Below are positions 30,655-62,659 of a DNA stretch of 64,000 bases, piece after piece. Made by a program: the position numbers and the translations under genes. This DNA is from Tolypeutes matacus. Taxonomy: Eukaryota; Chordata; Mammalia; Cingulata; Chlamyphoridae. Position 1 is the first letter of the stretch; each line of letters opens with the position of its first letter. Below the pieces are notes generated by a model. It did not search any database. It was not told the DNA's origin and saw only the letters and a program-made list of their open reading frames with translations. Location: the NCBI GenBank assembly GCA_026826555.1, contig JAKSZT010054308.1, positions 2,218,045-2,282,044 of the forward strand. Direction: 5' to 3'.

Positions 30655-31236
30655 TTGGAGGAGCAGGGACAGCATGTGATCCTTTGGAGCTCAGGCACTG
30701 TACCCAGCTTTCTTTCCCATGTAGCAGTCAGCGGCGGGGCTGTTGCTGGAAGGAGCAGGCCCACTGGCTCAGGTCCTCTGCCACCTGCTCCTGATCACCC
30801 CCAAATATCCTTCCCGCCTCATGTCCTTGGGGTGGCCAGGTGCCAGCTCCAGGGAGTTTCTATGACAACCTTAATGATTATTAAGGAACACTGTCAGTTT
30901 TATGAACATATGCTCAAGCTAAGATCTACTTTAGAAGGAAAGGATTGGAACAGCATGTAGCAAGGCTGTTAATTAATATAGAGACCTTATTTGGACGGAA
31001 ATCACACATCTGTTTAATGGAATACCTCAACTCTACATTTTTTTTTAGAGAGAAATAATAGTTTTAAGTTTTTGTTTTTTGTTTTTACCTAATTACTGAA
31101 AGCAAATACCAAAGGCTGATGTCTGTATATGGGGCAAAGGGTCAGTTTGATACATTTTTCAATGTTTTTTTTTTTTTTTTTTTTTTGCCTTTTTACCAGC
31201 TATTTTGCATTTAAAGTGAAAATTGTAAATGTTTGA

Positions 31237-31242
31237 AATAAA
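31237..31242 (+). promoter_or_regulatory. IL6R: Candidate IL6R polyadenylation signal AATAAA
   Basis: A canonical AATAAA sits in TTTGAAATAAATAATTTC about 3.57 kb after the IL6R stop codon. It is the best-placed hexamer for the distal end of the transcript. Cleavage site and usage cannot be read from sequence alone. Confidence 0.55.
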
Positions 31243-34200
31243 TAATTTCTAAAAGTATGCTTGAGATGTAACTATGCTTTCGGCACCTGGGTCATTTAAA
31301 AGACAGACTTGAATGGCTAATAAGGGGAAAGGAGTGAAGAAGGATGGGAAGCTTCTGGACTGGGCGATTAAGATTTTGGGGTGGGCTTCCCCTTAATGCA
31401 GGTTTAAAGTACCTCTGGAAAAAGTCAGGTAAGTTCAAGGAATGAGTAGAAATTTCTCAAAAGGCTTTAATTATGAAAGGATTTCCCAAAATGGGTCCTG
31501 GAATTTCTGGAAGTGGTGGGGATGCTTCTGCCACATTTTTACTGCCAGATGATGGACACACTGGGAAAGAAAAGGAAGGGCCGTTATTCGTCGGAAGACA
31601 GTTAGTTGGACAGGGGGATGGTAATGGTTTCACCACTGTGACCCTGCGCCCCGAAGGTCAGATGGGCCGAATTGGTCTTCTGCTGGAAAGGGTACCATGG
31701 GACACAGCCGTCCCTCACCTTCCAAGCAGAGGAAAAGCCATCCTCTGGCTGATTTGTGGATAAGACGGTGTGTAAACAGTTGAGGGCTGGGGAGGTGAAA
31801 ACTGCAGGGAAGCCTGGAAATTGCGTAACTTGGACTCGAGTTCAAAGTGAGGCACCTATGTTCGACCCCTGCCTGGCAGCTGGAGGAAGGCAGCGGGACC
31901 GCAGCTTCAGGACCCAGTGTCTCCTTCAGGACACCACGTTCTCCTTTTGGGGGATTGTCTCTGTCTTGCAGAAGACAACACAGGAAACAGATATCCCCCC
32001 TGGTGGCTGGGCTGTGTGGGCCGTGGAGAGGGGGCGCAGGAGTGGGCATGAGGAGTCAGGAAGCAGAGGGGGTGCTTCCCTTTTCTTCCCGCATCACTGT
32101 TAGGATGACATGCTCAGGGTGCTTTTTCCAGAAGAATTTGGAAGAGCAGATGGTGATTCCTGTAGAGGACAGCAAGGAACACTGCGTTATTGGAACAGCC
32201 TTAGAAGAAAGCATTTTCCTTGTTTACTGAAGCATAAGGAGACCAAAACTTTCTCCAAATCGCCAGAAGGACCGCTCCGGGGCGGGAGACAGCTTGACAT
32301 CCTGCAGTAGCAGAGGTGTGCTGTGGAGAGGCCCACCAGGTGGGCTCACTGGGTGCTGGTGCTTGAACGTGAGCCAACCAATCCCTAGTTTTTTTACGAA
32401 AAAAAGATGTATGATACTTTTCTTTTATCTTCTGATGTATGATACTTGAAAACAAAACAACTAAAAACACCTCGGCCACGCCCTATTTCAGACCAAATCA
32501 CTCTTAGGTGGCAACCCCAAACATGAATACATTAAACTTTCTCAGAAGAATCACAAAACACTCAAGCTATGGGGTGGAGACAGTATTCAGCTAGGGTGAT
32601 CCTTCTTCCAGGGTAACTTCAAATTGCTAAATTAAGCTGCCCAGTGTCCACCAAGAGAATAGCTCACTGCAAAATGGGAAGCTGCACTTTGATGCTTTAT
32701 TATGATTTCTGTTTTGAAAGAATGAAATTTACTAGGAGGATACTTCTATTTTGTTTCAGGTTTTAAATTTATAAGCTGGACACTAAGCGTCTTAAAATGA
32801 TGGCCAGGGAGAGTGGGACATCCTGGGGTCTGTGCCCAGCAATAGATGAAAGGGGAATCGAGAAGCGGGCGAAGGAAGTGTAGGGCACAGGCAGACATTG
32901 GGGTACATGGGAATCATCACAATCAGCTTGTTAAAATCCTCCCCTCCTGATTTCACTTTCAGGGATTCCTGCTCAGTAGGTCTGAGTGGAGCCTGGGAAG
33001 CTGAAGAAGCTCCCCAGGTGGTTCTGGTTAGGGTGGCGATGAGCCTTTGGGGGGATTAGGAGCCAGGTCCGTTCCCTCCGCTGAGGTAGGCGCTGTGGGC
33101 TGCCTCATACTGAAGTCCTTGGTGGACAGCAGGGGTGGGACCATGGGTCAAGAGAAGCCCAGGCTCCCAACCCCAGCCCCTGTGAATCACAGAAGCTGGG
33201 TGCTGTCTGCATTGGGTGTAAGTCCCACAGGTTACCCTGCTGTGCCGCTGGATTTGAGGATTTCTGCGCTGGGCTCGAGGTAAGAGCCACAGCATTGCAC
33301 TGCTGTGGAGGTGCCATGAGTATTAATTAGGAATCAGCAAAGAGGGACACTGCCGGCCATGCTGGTTACCAAGAAGTCCACGGTCCCTTTTGGGTGGCAA
33401 TTAGCTATTAAAATTAGTTAATAAGAATGGCTCCACATACCACCCCTTCAGCACAGGCTTTACAAAAAGGTGGTCTCATCCTAATGATGCTGCCAGGTAG
33501 TATTTTCACCTGTGTAGGGGGGTGGACAGAGGCTCATGTTGGTGAAGATAGCGGTCCAAGACACCTGAGCTGGTGATGAGCCTGAGCTAGACTCCAAACC
33601 TGGTGGTGTTTGCCTTCCCCATGTGGCTCAGGTCTCCTGGGCCGCTGGCAGCTCCCTTGCTGGGCCTCCTTCCAACCTGTGCTGACTGGGGGCCTGGCCC
33701 ACCTACCTTTAGGGAAGGTGCACCTGGACTGCTTGTTTGGTTTTTCATGCTGGTCGGTATGAGCAGGGGCTGAGGCTGGAAGCTGAGCCCATGGGGAGTT
33801 TGAACCCACAAAGGCATGTCCCAGGGGCTCCCATGGGTAGCCATGGGGCCAATCAAACCACGTCCCCTCCATCTATGTCTGTCTACACCCTGGACATGTG
33901 TGAATGCTTTGGTTTTCTCTGCTGCTCCCTTGGCATAAACTTTAATGAACTTCCCCCAAATCCTCAAATGGTGCTTTATGGTACCATAAACATTACACAT
34001 CCACTTCTTGTGAAAGGATGATCCGTCACCAGACCCTAAGTGGGGGTTCCCTCTGGGTGGTGACATACATACAGGGACTGTGCTGGCTGCAGGGGTAGGA
34101 GAGGAACAAACCCTTTCTCCAGGACCTGGCAGCCTCCCCAGCAAGCCACGCAATTAACAGGCCAGTACTGTCGAGTAATGAGGGAAGTTCAGGGACTCTG

Positions 34201-34565
34201 GGAGTAAATAAGTCATCTGGTCTCAGGAGTCAGGGAAGGAAGGAATAGAAATAGGGAAGCAGAGGGCAAAGATGGAGGTGTGTTTCAGGTGCGGAGTGAC
34301 TTCGCGGCCCCTCCTGACAGAGGACCCAGGGGAGGGAAGGGTTGCCAAGGGCTGCTGGGGGTGGGCACAAGGTGGGGAGGGAGGCCTGCCTTGGACATGC
34401 ATGATGTTCAGCAATTCTGCAATGTTCTAAGAGTGCTAGGGAGGCACTGAAATCCTGACTGCCTCTATTTTTTTCTTTTATGCATAGTTTATATTTTTTT
34501 CATGAGCATGTATATTTTATAATTAAATAAAAAAAAACCTTTCATGAAAAAAATGTTAACACCTC

Positions 34566-34990
34566 TGTATTAGTTTCCTAGGGCTGCTGTAAAAAATGAC
34601 CACGAGCTGGGTGGCTGAAAATAATAGGAATTTGTTCTCCCCCAGTTCTGGAGCCTAGAAGTTTCCAGGAGTGGGCAGGGCTGTGTTATCTCCAAAGGCT
34701 CCCCAGGAGGGTCCTTCCTTGCCTCTTCCCAGCTTCTGGCAGTTACAGGCAAACCTTGCTGTTCCTTGGCTTACAGATGCATCACTCCAATCTCTGCCTC
34801 TTGTCACCAGGTGTGTCTCTATGTGTCCAAAGTTCCTTCTTCCTATAAGAACACCATTTATATTGGATTTGGGGCCCACACTATACCAGTGTGACCTTGT
34901 GTTAGCTAAAGTCTGCAAAGACCCTATTTTCAAGTAAGATCACATTCCCGGATCACATGAATTTGGGGGGTGGCTCCCTATAACCCAACA
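34566..34990 (-). repeat. MaLR (MLT1-like) solo LTR
   Basis: The antisense LTR begins TGTATTAGTTTCCTAGGGCT and ends TATAACCCAACA, giving TG...CA termini on the - strand. The internal order (GCTGGGTGGCTGAAAATAATA, TTCTGGAGCCTAGAAG, CCTTCCTTGCCTCTTCCCAG, CATCACTCCAATCTCTGCCT, GCAAAGACCCTATTTTCAAG) is that of mammalian MaLR LTRs. No internal retroviral region is attached. Confidence 0.75.
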
Positions 34991-35194
34991 CACCCTCTAT
35001 TTTGGGATAGTTTACCCACTTTGTGCTGCCTATGAAAAATTGTTTATTAAAAAGTGCAGGAAGTAGGTAGGGTCGTAGATAAAACAAAATTGGCTATGAT
35101 ATAACAATTGTTGAAGTGGGTGATGGGTACAGTGTGGTTCAATAGATTAGCATTCAAAAAAGCTTGACAGTTTCCATTTTTAAAAAGTGCAAGG

Positions 35195-35468
35195 GGAAGC
35201 AGCTGTGGCTCAATTGGTTGGGCTCCCATTTACCATATGGGAGGTCCCAGGTTCGAGTCCCAGGGCCTCCTGGTGAAAGCAAGCTGGCCCGCATGGCACA
35301 GGGGACTGGCTGGCACAGCAAGATGACCCAACAAAGGGAGACAACCAGACACAGAAAAACGCAAAGCAAAATGGACACAGTGAGCACAGCAGCAAGGGGG
35401 AGGGGGTAGGGGGGAATAAATAGAATGGAATAGAATAGAATAAAAAATAAAATAACATATCTTAAAAA
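35195..35468 (+). repeat. DAS-type SINE, long form
   Basis: The tRNA-like head (B-box GGTTCGAGTCCC), body, (GAATA)n-like tail and poly(A) are complete. Duplications AAAAAGTGCAAGG lie at 35182-35194 and 35469-35481. Confidence 0.92.
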
Positions 35469-35582
35469 AAAAAGTGCAAGGATTTTAAAGTGTAATGTTT
35501 CACTTGAAAGAATACTATTTAAAATAATCCAAAGTGAATATAAACATACCCTTCTTACCTATTTTTTAAATAATGATTTTTA

Positions 35583-35942
35583 AAAAATATATATTTATTC
35601 CTGCCCCCTCCCTCATTGTTTCGTGCTGTCTGCTCTCTGTGTGTTCTTCTGTGTCTGCTTGTCTTCTCTTTAGGCAGCACCAGGAACCAATCCTGGGACC
35701 TTCTGGAGTGGGAGAGAGGCTGCTGAATCTCTTGTGCCACCTCAGCTCCCTGGTCTGCAGTGTCTCCTACTGTCTCTCCTCTGTATTTCTTCTTGTTGCA
35801 TTATCTTGCTGTGCCAGCTCTCCGTGTGGGCCAACACTCCATGTGGGCCAACTTGCCTTTCACCAGGAGACCCAAGGAATCGAACCCTGGACTTCCTATA
35901 TGGTGGAGGGGATCCCAATTGCTTGAGCCACATCCATTTCCC
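35583..35942 (-). repeat. DAS-type SINE, dimeric
   Basis: Two antisense heads are present (about 35670-35750 and 35860-35940). Duplications AATAATGATTTTTA and AATAATGATTCTTA at 35569-35582 and 35943-35956 differ at one base, so this is an older insertion. Confidence 0.9.
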
Positions 35943-37474
35943 AATAATGATTCTTACTTGTCAACAACATACTGGTGATACTGTGATAAATGAATTCACT
36001 TTTACAGGCCATCAAGTAACATCTGTCACAAGTGATCTATAATGAAGATGGCTCTTTCTCTCAATGAATCCAAATTAGTAATCCTGTTTGTTTATGCACA
36101 CACATCAGAAAGCAATCTGAATCTTAAATATGTACATATCCTGAAGGAAGCATTTGAAGTTCTGAGTCACAATGTGGGGGAAGTAATTCTGGTACTACTT
36201 GTGGACTTTGGAAATAACCCATATGCCTGAGAGTGACTCTCCACAACATAATGATGTGTTGAGTATTAGCGCTTAAATCGTCTCAGCAGGACATCAGAAT
36301 GCCCAGTTCCATAGGTAGAGCCTCTCCCAACCAGGAGAAAAGATGCCTATGGGTCCAAGGACATGGCCTGCTGGACCCAGCACAGGTTCGTCTGGTGATG
36401 GAGATGGATGCATTCAAACCCAATTCCTATTTCCCTTGCCCTGAGTTCACGGAGCCCACCTATAGGGAGAGAACACAACCAACCTCCTGAATGTCCAGCC
36501 TGCTAGATGTGTTTTCATTGTACTGTATGAAAAAAGATTAGCTTTCTGGGATTTTTTTAAGCTTCGTTGTTCACTAGCTAAAAATAAGTGGTTCGTTTTT
36601 ACCCCTAGTCCCACTAGTTTGAGCAATTATGTTCTTCAGCTGTGAAGACTTCTGCAGGCCCGGTACACTTTCTCAAAGGGAAAGCATAGGTTCAGCGAGT
36701 GAGAGCTACCCTAGAACCAGACCTGGCCAGCAATCCAGGCTCTGTCGCTTACTCTGCGGATGTTCCAAGCACCGGTGTCCTTTTCTGAAAAACGAGGCTG
36801 CCACTTGGCTCCTGAGCAGTGGAGGAATGAGACAGTATCTTATGGAAAGAATCTATTGAGCAGCCCACCTGGTGCCCAACGAGAGCCTAATCTCATGACT
36901 GACGTCTTAGCCTTTCACAGGGTCAGAATTTAACATTCAACACCCAAACCCTGGGCTCTCATGAACACCTGTGTTCAGTCTGGATTCTGAAACCCATTGC
37001 TCTAGTCGCGCTAGTGTGTGTGTGAGCATTTCTCAATGCTAACTTTCTTTTCTGCTCAGCACAGATGGGGAAGAACAATAGGCCCTTGTACCACCTTGTG
37101 GCAATTTATATAACAGTTCAATGGAAACGAAAAATTTGATGCTGAAGGATTCCACACTATGCCTTCTTCCAAAATCACAAATGGATTTACTTATTTCTAA
37201 ATAGCGTCCAACAGTGGTTCTCAACCACGGTTGAGATTGCCTGGCAGAGCTTTAAAAAAAAAGTAGATGTCCAAAAAACGGTAGACTCACCGTATCAAAT
37301 CCTGTGGATGGGATGGGACGCCTGTATTGGTAACAAACAACAATGAAAACAAAAACAAAGCTACCACTCTGATGCTTCTTTAGGGGTGAGAACAAATGTG
37401 GTTTAACTGTCTACTCAGGAAAATGGGCCAGTGAAACAGAGGAGTAAAACTTCACTTACATTACTATTTTATTT

Positions 37475-37828
37475 TTTTCACTACTCACTGTTTTATTCTA
37501 GCACACGGGTTGGGATCGATGGGAGGGGTGTGGATATAGTGGGTAGCCAATGCCCTGGTTAGCATCGGGTGCCCATCCCGATGGCCATGAAGGTACCAAA
37601 GGTGCCGGCACTCTGCATCATGGTTTTCCCTATGCTGCCCATCAGCTCCCGACCCCGCATTCCGATCCTGAGACAAGAAAAGGTGCGGAAGAGTGCCTGG
37701 GCCGCCAAGCCCACTGCATGACCCATCACGAAGTCCATCTTTATGCGGTCGAAGCAGCTTGGCTGGGACTGTCCGTAGGGACCCACGGCCACCGGCATCT
37801 CACTCACCGTCTCGGCCACTCGGTTCTC
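37475..37828 (-). mobile_element. Processed retrocopy of ROMO1 mRNA
   Basis: The unit contains 5' UTR-like sequence, a complete intronless ROMO1 reading frame (37559-37798), a short 3' UTR, an AATAAA hexamer on the - strand at 37492-37497 and a very short A tail. Target-site duplications TTACTATTTTATTT flank it at 37461-37474 and 37829-37842. These are the marks of L1-mediated retroposition of a spliced mRNA. Confidence 0.93.
37559..37798 (-). CDS. ROMO1-like retrogene, intact 79-codon reading frame
   Basis: ROMO1 is a small inner-mitochondrial-membrane protein that modulates reactive oxygen species and supports protein import and cristae. The frame here is 79 codons, the normal length, from [18 protein letters not shown] to GIGMGT-like C-terminus ending RC, with no stop or frameshift. 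Against the known protein I see about nine substitutions, including Gly to Asp, Gln, Arg, Ser and Ala at five helix glycines, and Cys27 to His. The parental multi-exon gene is not in this window. Expression is unknown: it could be a young pseudogene with an open frame or a retrogene. The glycine losses in the membrane helices argue for relaxed constraint. Confidence 0.85.
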   Translation of the reverse strand: MPVAVGPYGQSQPSCFDRIKMDFVMGHAVGLAAQALFRTFSCLRIGMRGRELMGSIGKTMMQSAGTFGTFMAIGMGTRC

Positions 37829-39358
37829 TTACTATTTTATTTGGAAAGGAAAATACCAGAGAAGAGCTCTAATGGTGAACTGAGAGAAAATAAAGTTCAG
37901 GCCTGCTGGTTATGTTCAATCATGGTTTATTTATACATTTCATTACCAATGATCACAAATGAAACTTCTGACCCTCTGTACTACAGCTGTGACCACAGGA
38001 AGTGTCTGGTTCTCAGACTTAACTGCATTAAGTAAAAACACTCTAACTTTCTTGGAATGATGTTTACTTAAAGTTACATTTCAGAGTAAACCATCTTCAG
38101 GAGAGCATGCAGCCTGTATTTGGTACTGCAGTACATCCAGAAGCTTTATAAAATGTTTCTAATACAATATAAATAATTAAAGGATTACAGATAGGCACCT
38201 ATATTACATACAATCTTCAAATATTTTTCAAAGTTAAAACTTTGTATTAGTCGGTATTTAATGTGTTAAGCCCCCTGACAAAACAACTGAATGACTATGA
38301 ACTCGACAAAACAAGATGCCTGTCTCAATGGTCTGATGCTGCCTCATTCACGAAAATACAATTTAAGATTCTAAACTACATAGCCAGCCAGAGCCCAGGG
38401 GCCTCGCGATGTAGCTCCTTTAGAAGGAAGGGGCATATTTCAAGATGGAAACCACTGTGTCCTCATCCCCCCCACCCCCCTTTATGAACTGTACCAGAAA
38501 TCCTTTAGCAAATGGTGAAAGGGATTAACATCCCCAGGCACTTGGTCGGGTGCTATCCCTATGTGCTCTGCTAGTTTTCCTGTTGCAGTTTGCTCTCTTT
38601 CCATTAGATGGCAGTAATACCCCATCTCTTTATTTATACAGGGTCAGAAATTAATGAAGATAAGCTGAAGAAAATGTCCACTGCAGGCCAAAGTTGCTCT
38701 ATGTCAAAGTTAGTGAGATAGAAAAATTGGAGACAAGGGAAAAGAAGAGTGATTCTAAAGAGATCACAGGGCTAAAGTAGTCCTGATTATAGAAAATGAG
38801 TCAACTAATGAAAGTGATCTGTAAGAAAGGTGGCAATGAAATTCTGCTAAATGCTCAAAGAGCCTTGTATACACAGAAGGAAATGAAATCTAGATATCAC
38901 TGTTTTTTTCCCCTCTTTGACTGAAAGAGGGCCTTTTGATAGAAAAATTACCCTCATTTAAAAAAGCAACTGATGTCTCAAATGCCCAGAGTTGTTCTGA
39001 ATTAAAATATTGTGATATACTCAATAATAACGGCAAATGACAGAGTAATGACAGTTAAATAAGCCAATCAACAAATTAAGACTGCTTCCCCACGTGCCTC
39101 CAAAGCCTTTGGCTGTCTCTACAGATCATCTGCCCACTTCTCATCCTCGGGCAGAGGCCAACAAACGAATCACAAGTCAACAAAAGTATGGAGACTTTAA
39201 AGGGCAGGGAATAAAGGTTCTTTGTTTAAATGCTTTTTACAGTCTTTCGTAAAACTTAAAAGGATATTCCTGCTCCATAACAGAATAGGCATAGCCACAT
39301 TTACCTTTTTGTTATTTATACATATAAACATTTCTTCATGATTTTATTCCTATTTTTA

Positions 39359-39650
39359 ATTTATTTCTCCCTACCCCCTTATGTTTGCACTGCTGTGTCT
39401 GTTTGTCTTGTTTCTTTAGGAGGCACCAGGAGCCGAACCTGGGACATCAGATGTAGGAGGGAGGTGCCTAATTGCTTGAGCCACCTCTGCTCCCTTTGTT
39501 GTTTCTCTCATTATGTTTTTCCTCGTGTCTCTTGTTGCATCATCTTGTTGTGTCAGCTCCCTGTCTTCTTTAGGAGGCACCAGGATCTGAAGCAGCGACC
39601 TCCCATGTGATAGGCGGGAGCCCAGCTGCCTGAGCTACATCCGCTTCCCT
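39359..39650 (-). repeat. DAS-type SINE, dimeric
   Basis: Two antisense tRNA-like heads are present (AGCCGAACCTGGGAC and a degraded second copy). Imperfect duplications ATTCCTATTTTTA and ATTCCTACTTTAA lie near 39346 and 39651. Confidence 0.85.
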
Positions 39651-42088
39651 ATTCCTACTTTAAATACACACAACTCCAGTGGTTGAAATCCATCCTGAGG
39701 GAAGCAGCGATGGTGTCAAAGTAAGTAGACATGCCCTCTATCCTCTGTTCTTTTATACCTGAAGCCAACCAACTAAATAAATGCATCCAGTAACCAGGTG
39801 CAGAGGATGTATAAGAAGGTGGTGTGATAAATGAGAACAGACACACAGAAATAGCCAGCTCTAGGGATGCTAAAATCAAGGCAAGTGAAGACTAATTTCT
39901 TTAGAAGCAGTAATTCTCTCCAGAAAGAACCAGGAAATACTCTGGGAGAGAGAATTAACTCAACAGCATCAAGACTACAGGAAAATATTTGTATCAGGAC
40001 AAAATGACAAAAAGCCAACGCATTAAGAGCTCAGAAAGGAAACTAGTCATAGGGCTTCAGAGCTGCCAGACCCAGGAGGCATAACAAGGAAGCCATTAGG
40101 GACACCCTGCTGGGCCAAAGGTTCTGAGAACATGTGGTACTTTGTGCCAACACCCAGCCCTCAATTCTCTAGCTTTTGTCAGCTTCACAACCTTGAGAAG
40201 AAAACAGCAACTGAACACTACTTTATTTCTTCTTCTAACCTCCTGTACGATAAAGGAACCAGACTGGCATAAACTTCACATGTCCTCCACTTTTACTTTT
40301 GTAAAGAAAATAACATGACTGTCACAGAGAAACAGTGGAGAGGATGCACAATTCTGGGCACATGGGAGCAGCTCAATAAATACTTAATGTATCAGGTCTG
40401 CTTTCAAATGTTATTTCATTATACATTCATCACAGTTGCTGGGCATGGGCCAAAAAACATTTAGTGCATCAAGAAAAACTTTATAAAGCTTTGAGCATTT
40501 ATTAAAATTAGGGTAACTGCTGGATTTCCTTTGTAGAACAAGGTTAGGTAAAAAGTAAGGTTTCATCTATAGAATGTTGAACTAAAAGTAAGTTTAACAC
40601 AATGAATTATTTGTATATGGAAGATAATAAATACTTGAATGGAATTGAAATTATGGATGCTGCAAATTCAGAGAAATATCTTGTTCTAAAGATATAATAC
40701 ATGGATGAATACACATTTTAGAAATTCTATCAGTACTTAAAAACAAAACAAACACACTCTTTATTAACAAACTCATTGAAATCCAGTGAGAAAAAATTCC
40801 TCTCAAATTTTAAAAATTAAAGATCATGCAATCTTTTGGCTAAGATTTTAACTGAATAAAAAAGCAAAAATTTAATAACCTCTAAACCATAGTAGTAAAA
40901 TGATAACTAGCAATTAGAAAGATAAGCCTCCCTAAAAATTAACCACATTAATGTTTTTCATGTGTTTGAATGAAGCTACAAAAGTTAACTTTTCCTTGAT
41001 GACAGTCAGCACATTTGCATCTGGACCAGTTTTGAGAACCAAATTATAAACCCCAGAATACAGACACATCTGCTCAGTTTTAACGAGGGAGCCACTCACC
41101 ACAGTATTCTTCTCACAGTAGGACATTCCCATGTGTATTTTTTTTCACAGTAAGTAAACTGACAATATAAGTTCATGATATATCATAAAGGTAACTATAC
41201 TAGGAATATTAATTTAATATCTTAAGCAACAGTAGAGAAAAACCTCATCTTTTGAAATATTTTTGTACAAGGGGAACAGATCTGCTCCATACAGAATAAA
41301 AGAATCTTTGCAGGCTTTCAAGACTCATTTCATACCATCAGATCACAGAGTTGTATTTTTTTTTAACTTACTAAAAATACAGAGCAAATCTAATTTTCGG
41401 GACAAAAATAAAACATAACTCCAGAGCAACTAAAAGGCACAGAGACCAAAAAAAAAAAAAAAAAAGTATCAGAAGTTCTGTATATTCAATAATAAAAGTT
41501 TGCTGTGCTTTGTAAATTTTCAGATTTTTTAAAAATCAGAAACAATTTTTGTTGTGTATTTTATTCTATAATTTGGAATTAAAACAGTGCTGCGGATGCT
41601 TAATTACATCTGTAATTTTTAAATCAAGGGTATATTCCTTTGTATTTATCCTTCTATCACTGATTTGCTGAAAAATAATGAAAAAGTTCACAGATATTGA
41701 GAAAATACAAACTTTCTTAGAAGGCTGACCAACAAAATAATCCTTTTTGCCAGACCCTAAAGTTGTAACTTTTCATGGAATCCAGAGCTGACCGTAGGAC
41801 ACTCAAGGGAGAGGGGCAGCTTTCTCCAAGGTGCCGGCTGTTCACATTTTCCTTGGTTCATCCATTTTCCCAAGAAGGTGTCCAGCAGTACATGCTCTTC
41901 TGGTCACACTACCATTTTGTATTGTCTTATGGAAAATCAAAGGGCTGCATGACAAAGTGATTTTTAAGCCTGCTTGTTTAGAGACCAGGTATTCCAGGTA
42001 ACAACTAGCACATTTCTGGAGAACCTTAACGTTCCACAGCAATGATTAAACCCGGGCAAGAAAGATCTGTAATCCTTCCTGAACTCTT

Positions 42089-42182
42089 TTTTTTTTTTTT
42101 TTACCGGGAGGTCCCAGGGATCGAACCCGGGTCCCTCCATATGGGAGACAGATGCCCAACCAGTTGAGCCACATCCGACCCC
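42089..42182 (-). repeat. DAS-type SINE, short monomer
   Basis: Poly(T) then ACCGGGAGGTCCCAGGGATC, GAACCCGGG and GAGCCACATCC. Perfect 15-bp duplications CCTTCCTGAACTCTT lie at 42074-42088 and 42183-42197. Confidence 0.93.
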
Positions 42183-42500
42183 CCTTCCTGAACTCTTGAC
42201 TTACCTTTCTTGAGGGTCGTCCCCTGAATAGAAAACCCTATTCCAGAGTGAGGCAACAGGTAAAGGATGATTTCTTGTTGCAGAACTACTTAACAAGGTG
42301 AAAGGACAGGTCAGTAGGTAAGAGTCTGGGAATGGATTCAGGGCCAAAGACTTTTTGATTTTTAAATGAAGACTCCCACTTCCTACTAATTATCAAGGTG
42401 ACGTCCAGCCTTGTCCATGGCCATGCTGGTTGGGTGCTGCTGCCCCCTTAGGTGTGAGAGGCCCCGATCATCCTGTGCCTGGGGCTGCTGCCGCTGAGCC

Positions 42501-61780
<19,280 letters not shown>

Positions 61781-61998
61781 CTCCTCTCCCTTTCGAGGGG
61801 TCTTTAAAAATAGTTTTAAAAACTAAACCTGCCGCAGAGGCTCACGCCACACGTTCTAAACCTGTGAATGCCAGCCCCGGGAACGGAATGATCCAGGCCA
61901 CCTGTCCTGTCCCTCTGTGGGGTGGCGCTTTGTGAGGGGGAATGGCGGAAGAAATACGTGCCCACAGGAGCCCTTCTTCAAAGAGCGTCTTGAGTTGT

Positions 61999-62600
61999 TT
62001 AAAAATTGCTTTATTGAGATATACTTTATATACCGTGAAATTCACTTAAGTGCTCAGTTCAATGGCTTTCTAGTATATTTACAGAGCTGTGCACCCAGCA
62101 CCACAATCTAATTTTAGAACACTTCCATTACCGCAGAAAGAAACCCGGCGCCCATTAGCCGTGGTTCACCAGCACCCCTATCCTCTCTCCAGCTCCCAGC
62201 GGCCACCAATCTGCCCGTCTCTGTAGAAGGTCCATTCTGAACATTTCGTGTAAGTGGAGCCATACACTATGTGGCCTTTTGGGGCCTGGCCCTTTCCCTT
62301 AGCGGTTTAGTTTTGTTTTGTTTTTTGAGATTCATCTATGTGGTAGCTTGTGTCAACATTTCATTCCTTTTTTATTGCTGGATAATATTCCATTGTCTGA
62401 CTATATAGCACTTTACTTATCTGTTCATCAGTTGATGGACATCTGGGTTGTTTTCACTTTGGAGCTACTAAGAATAATGCTGCTATTATGACCTTTGTAT
62501 ACAAGGGGCAGGGATGCATATGTTTCCCCTTAAGTAGATATCCTGGAGTGGAATTGCCAGGTCATGGCAAGGCCATGTTTAACTGTTGTTGTTTTTAATG
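61999..62600 (-). repeat. L1 3'-region fragment (L1M type)
   Basis: The antisense order is classic: TTTATTGAGATATACTTTAT, GCTGTGCACCCAGCACCACA, CATTTCGTGTAAGTGGAGCC, GATAATATTCCATTGTCTGA, CATCAGTTGATGGACATCTG and GAGTGGAATTGCCAGGTCAT. Confidence 0.85.
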
Positions 62601-62659
62601 TTTCAAAAAGCAGGTTTTACTCACAAAATGCAAACATGATTTTATACCAGACATATTTT

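Larger units (their letters stand above)
27670..31260 (+). other. IL6R: IL6R 3' untranslated region (approximate end)
   Basis: No coding continues after the TAG. The stretch is non-repetitive for long parts and ends near a canonical polyadenylation hexamer at 31237-31242. A length of about 3.6 kb fits the long 3' UTR known for this gene. It contains poly(T) runs at about 28731-28744, 29840-29854, 30239-30259 and 31166-31186, and an AU-rich nonamer at 30646-30654. An earlier ATTAAA at about 30140 could give a shorter transcript. The exact end is inferred. Confidence 0.6.
31261..37474. other. Intergenic region between the IL6R 3' end and the ROMO1 retrocopy
   Basis: No gene is supported here. 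It holds a MaLR LTR (34566-34990) and two SINEs (35195-35468 and 35583-35942). The stretches 31300-34560 and 36000-37450 look non-repetitive and contain no coding pattern I recognise. Confidence 0.7.
37843..42500 (-). other. SHE 3' flank / candidate 3' UTR
   Basis: This AT-rich region lies immediately downstream of the SHE stop and contains SINEs at 39359-39650 and 42089-42182. Several - strand AATAAA hexamers occur, including one at 37926-37931. I cannot tell which is used, so the extent of the SHE 3' UTR is undetermined. No coding pattern is seen. Confidence 0.4.

Noticed and set aside
34566..34990. Possible intact endogenous retrovirus
   Set aside because: Only a solo MaLR-type LTR is present here and at 45415 and 47825. 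No internal coding region is attached.
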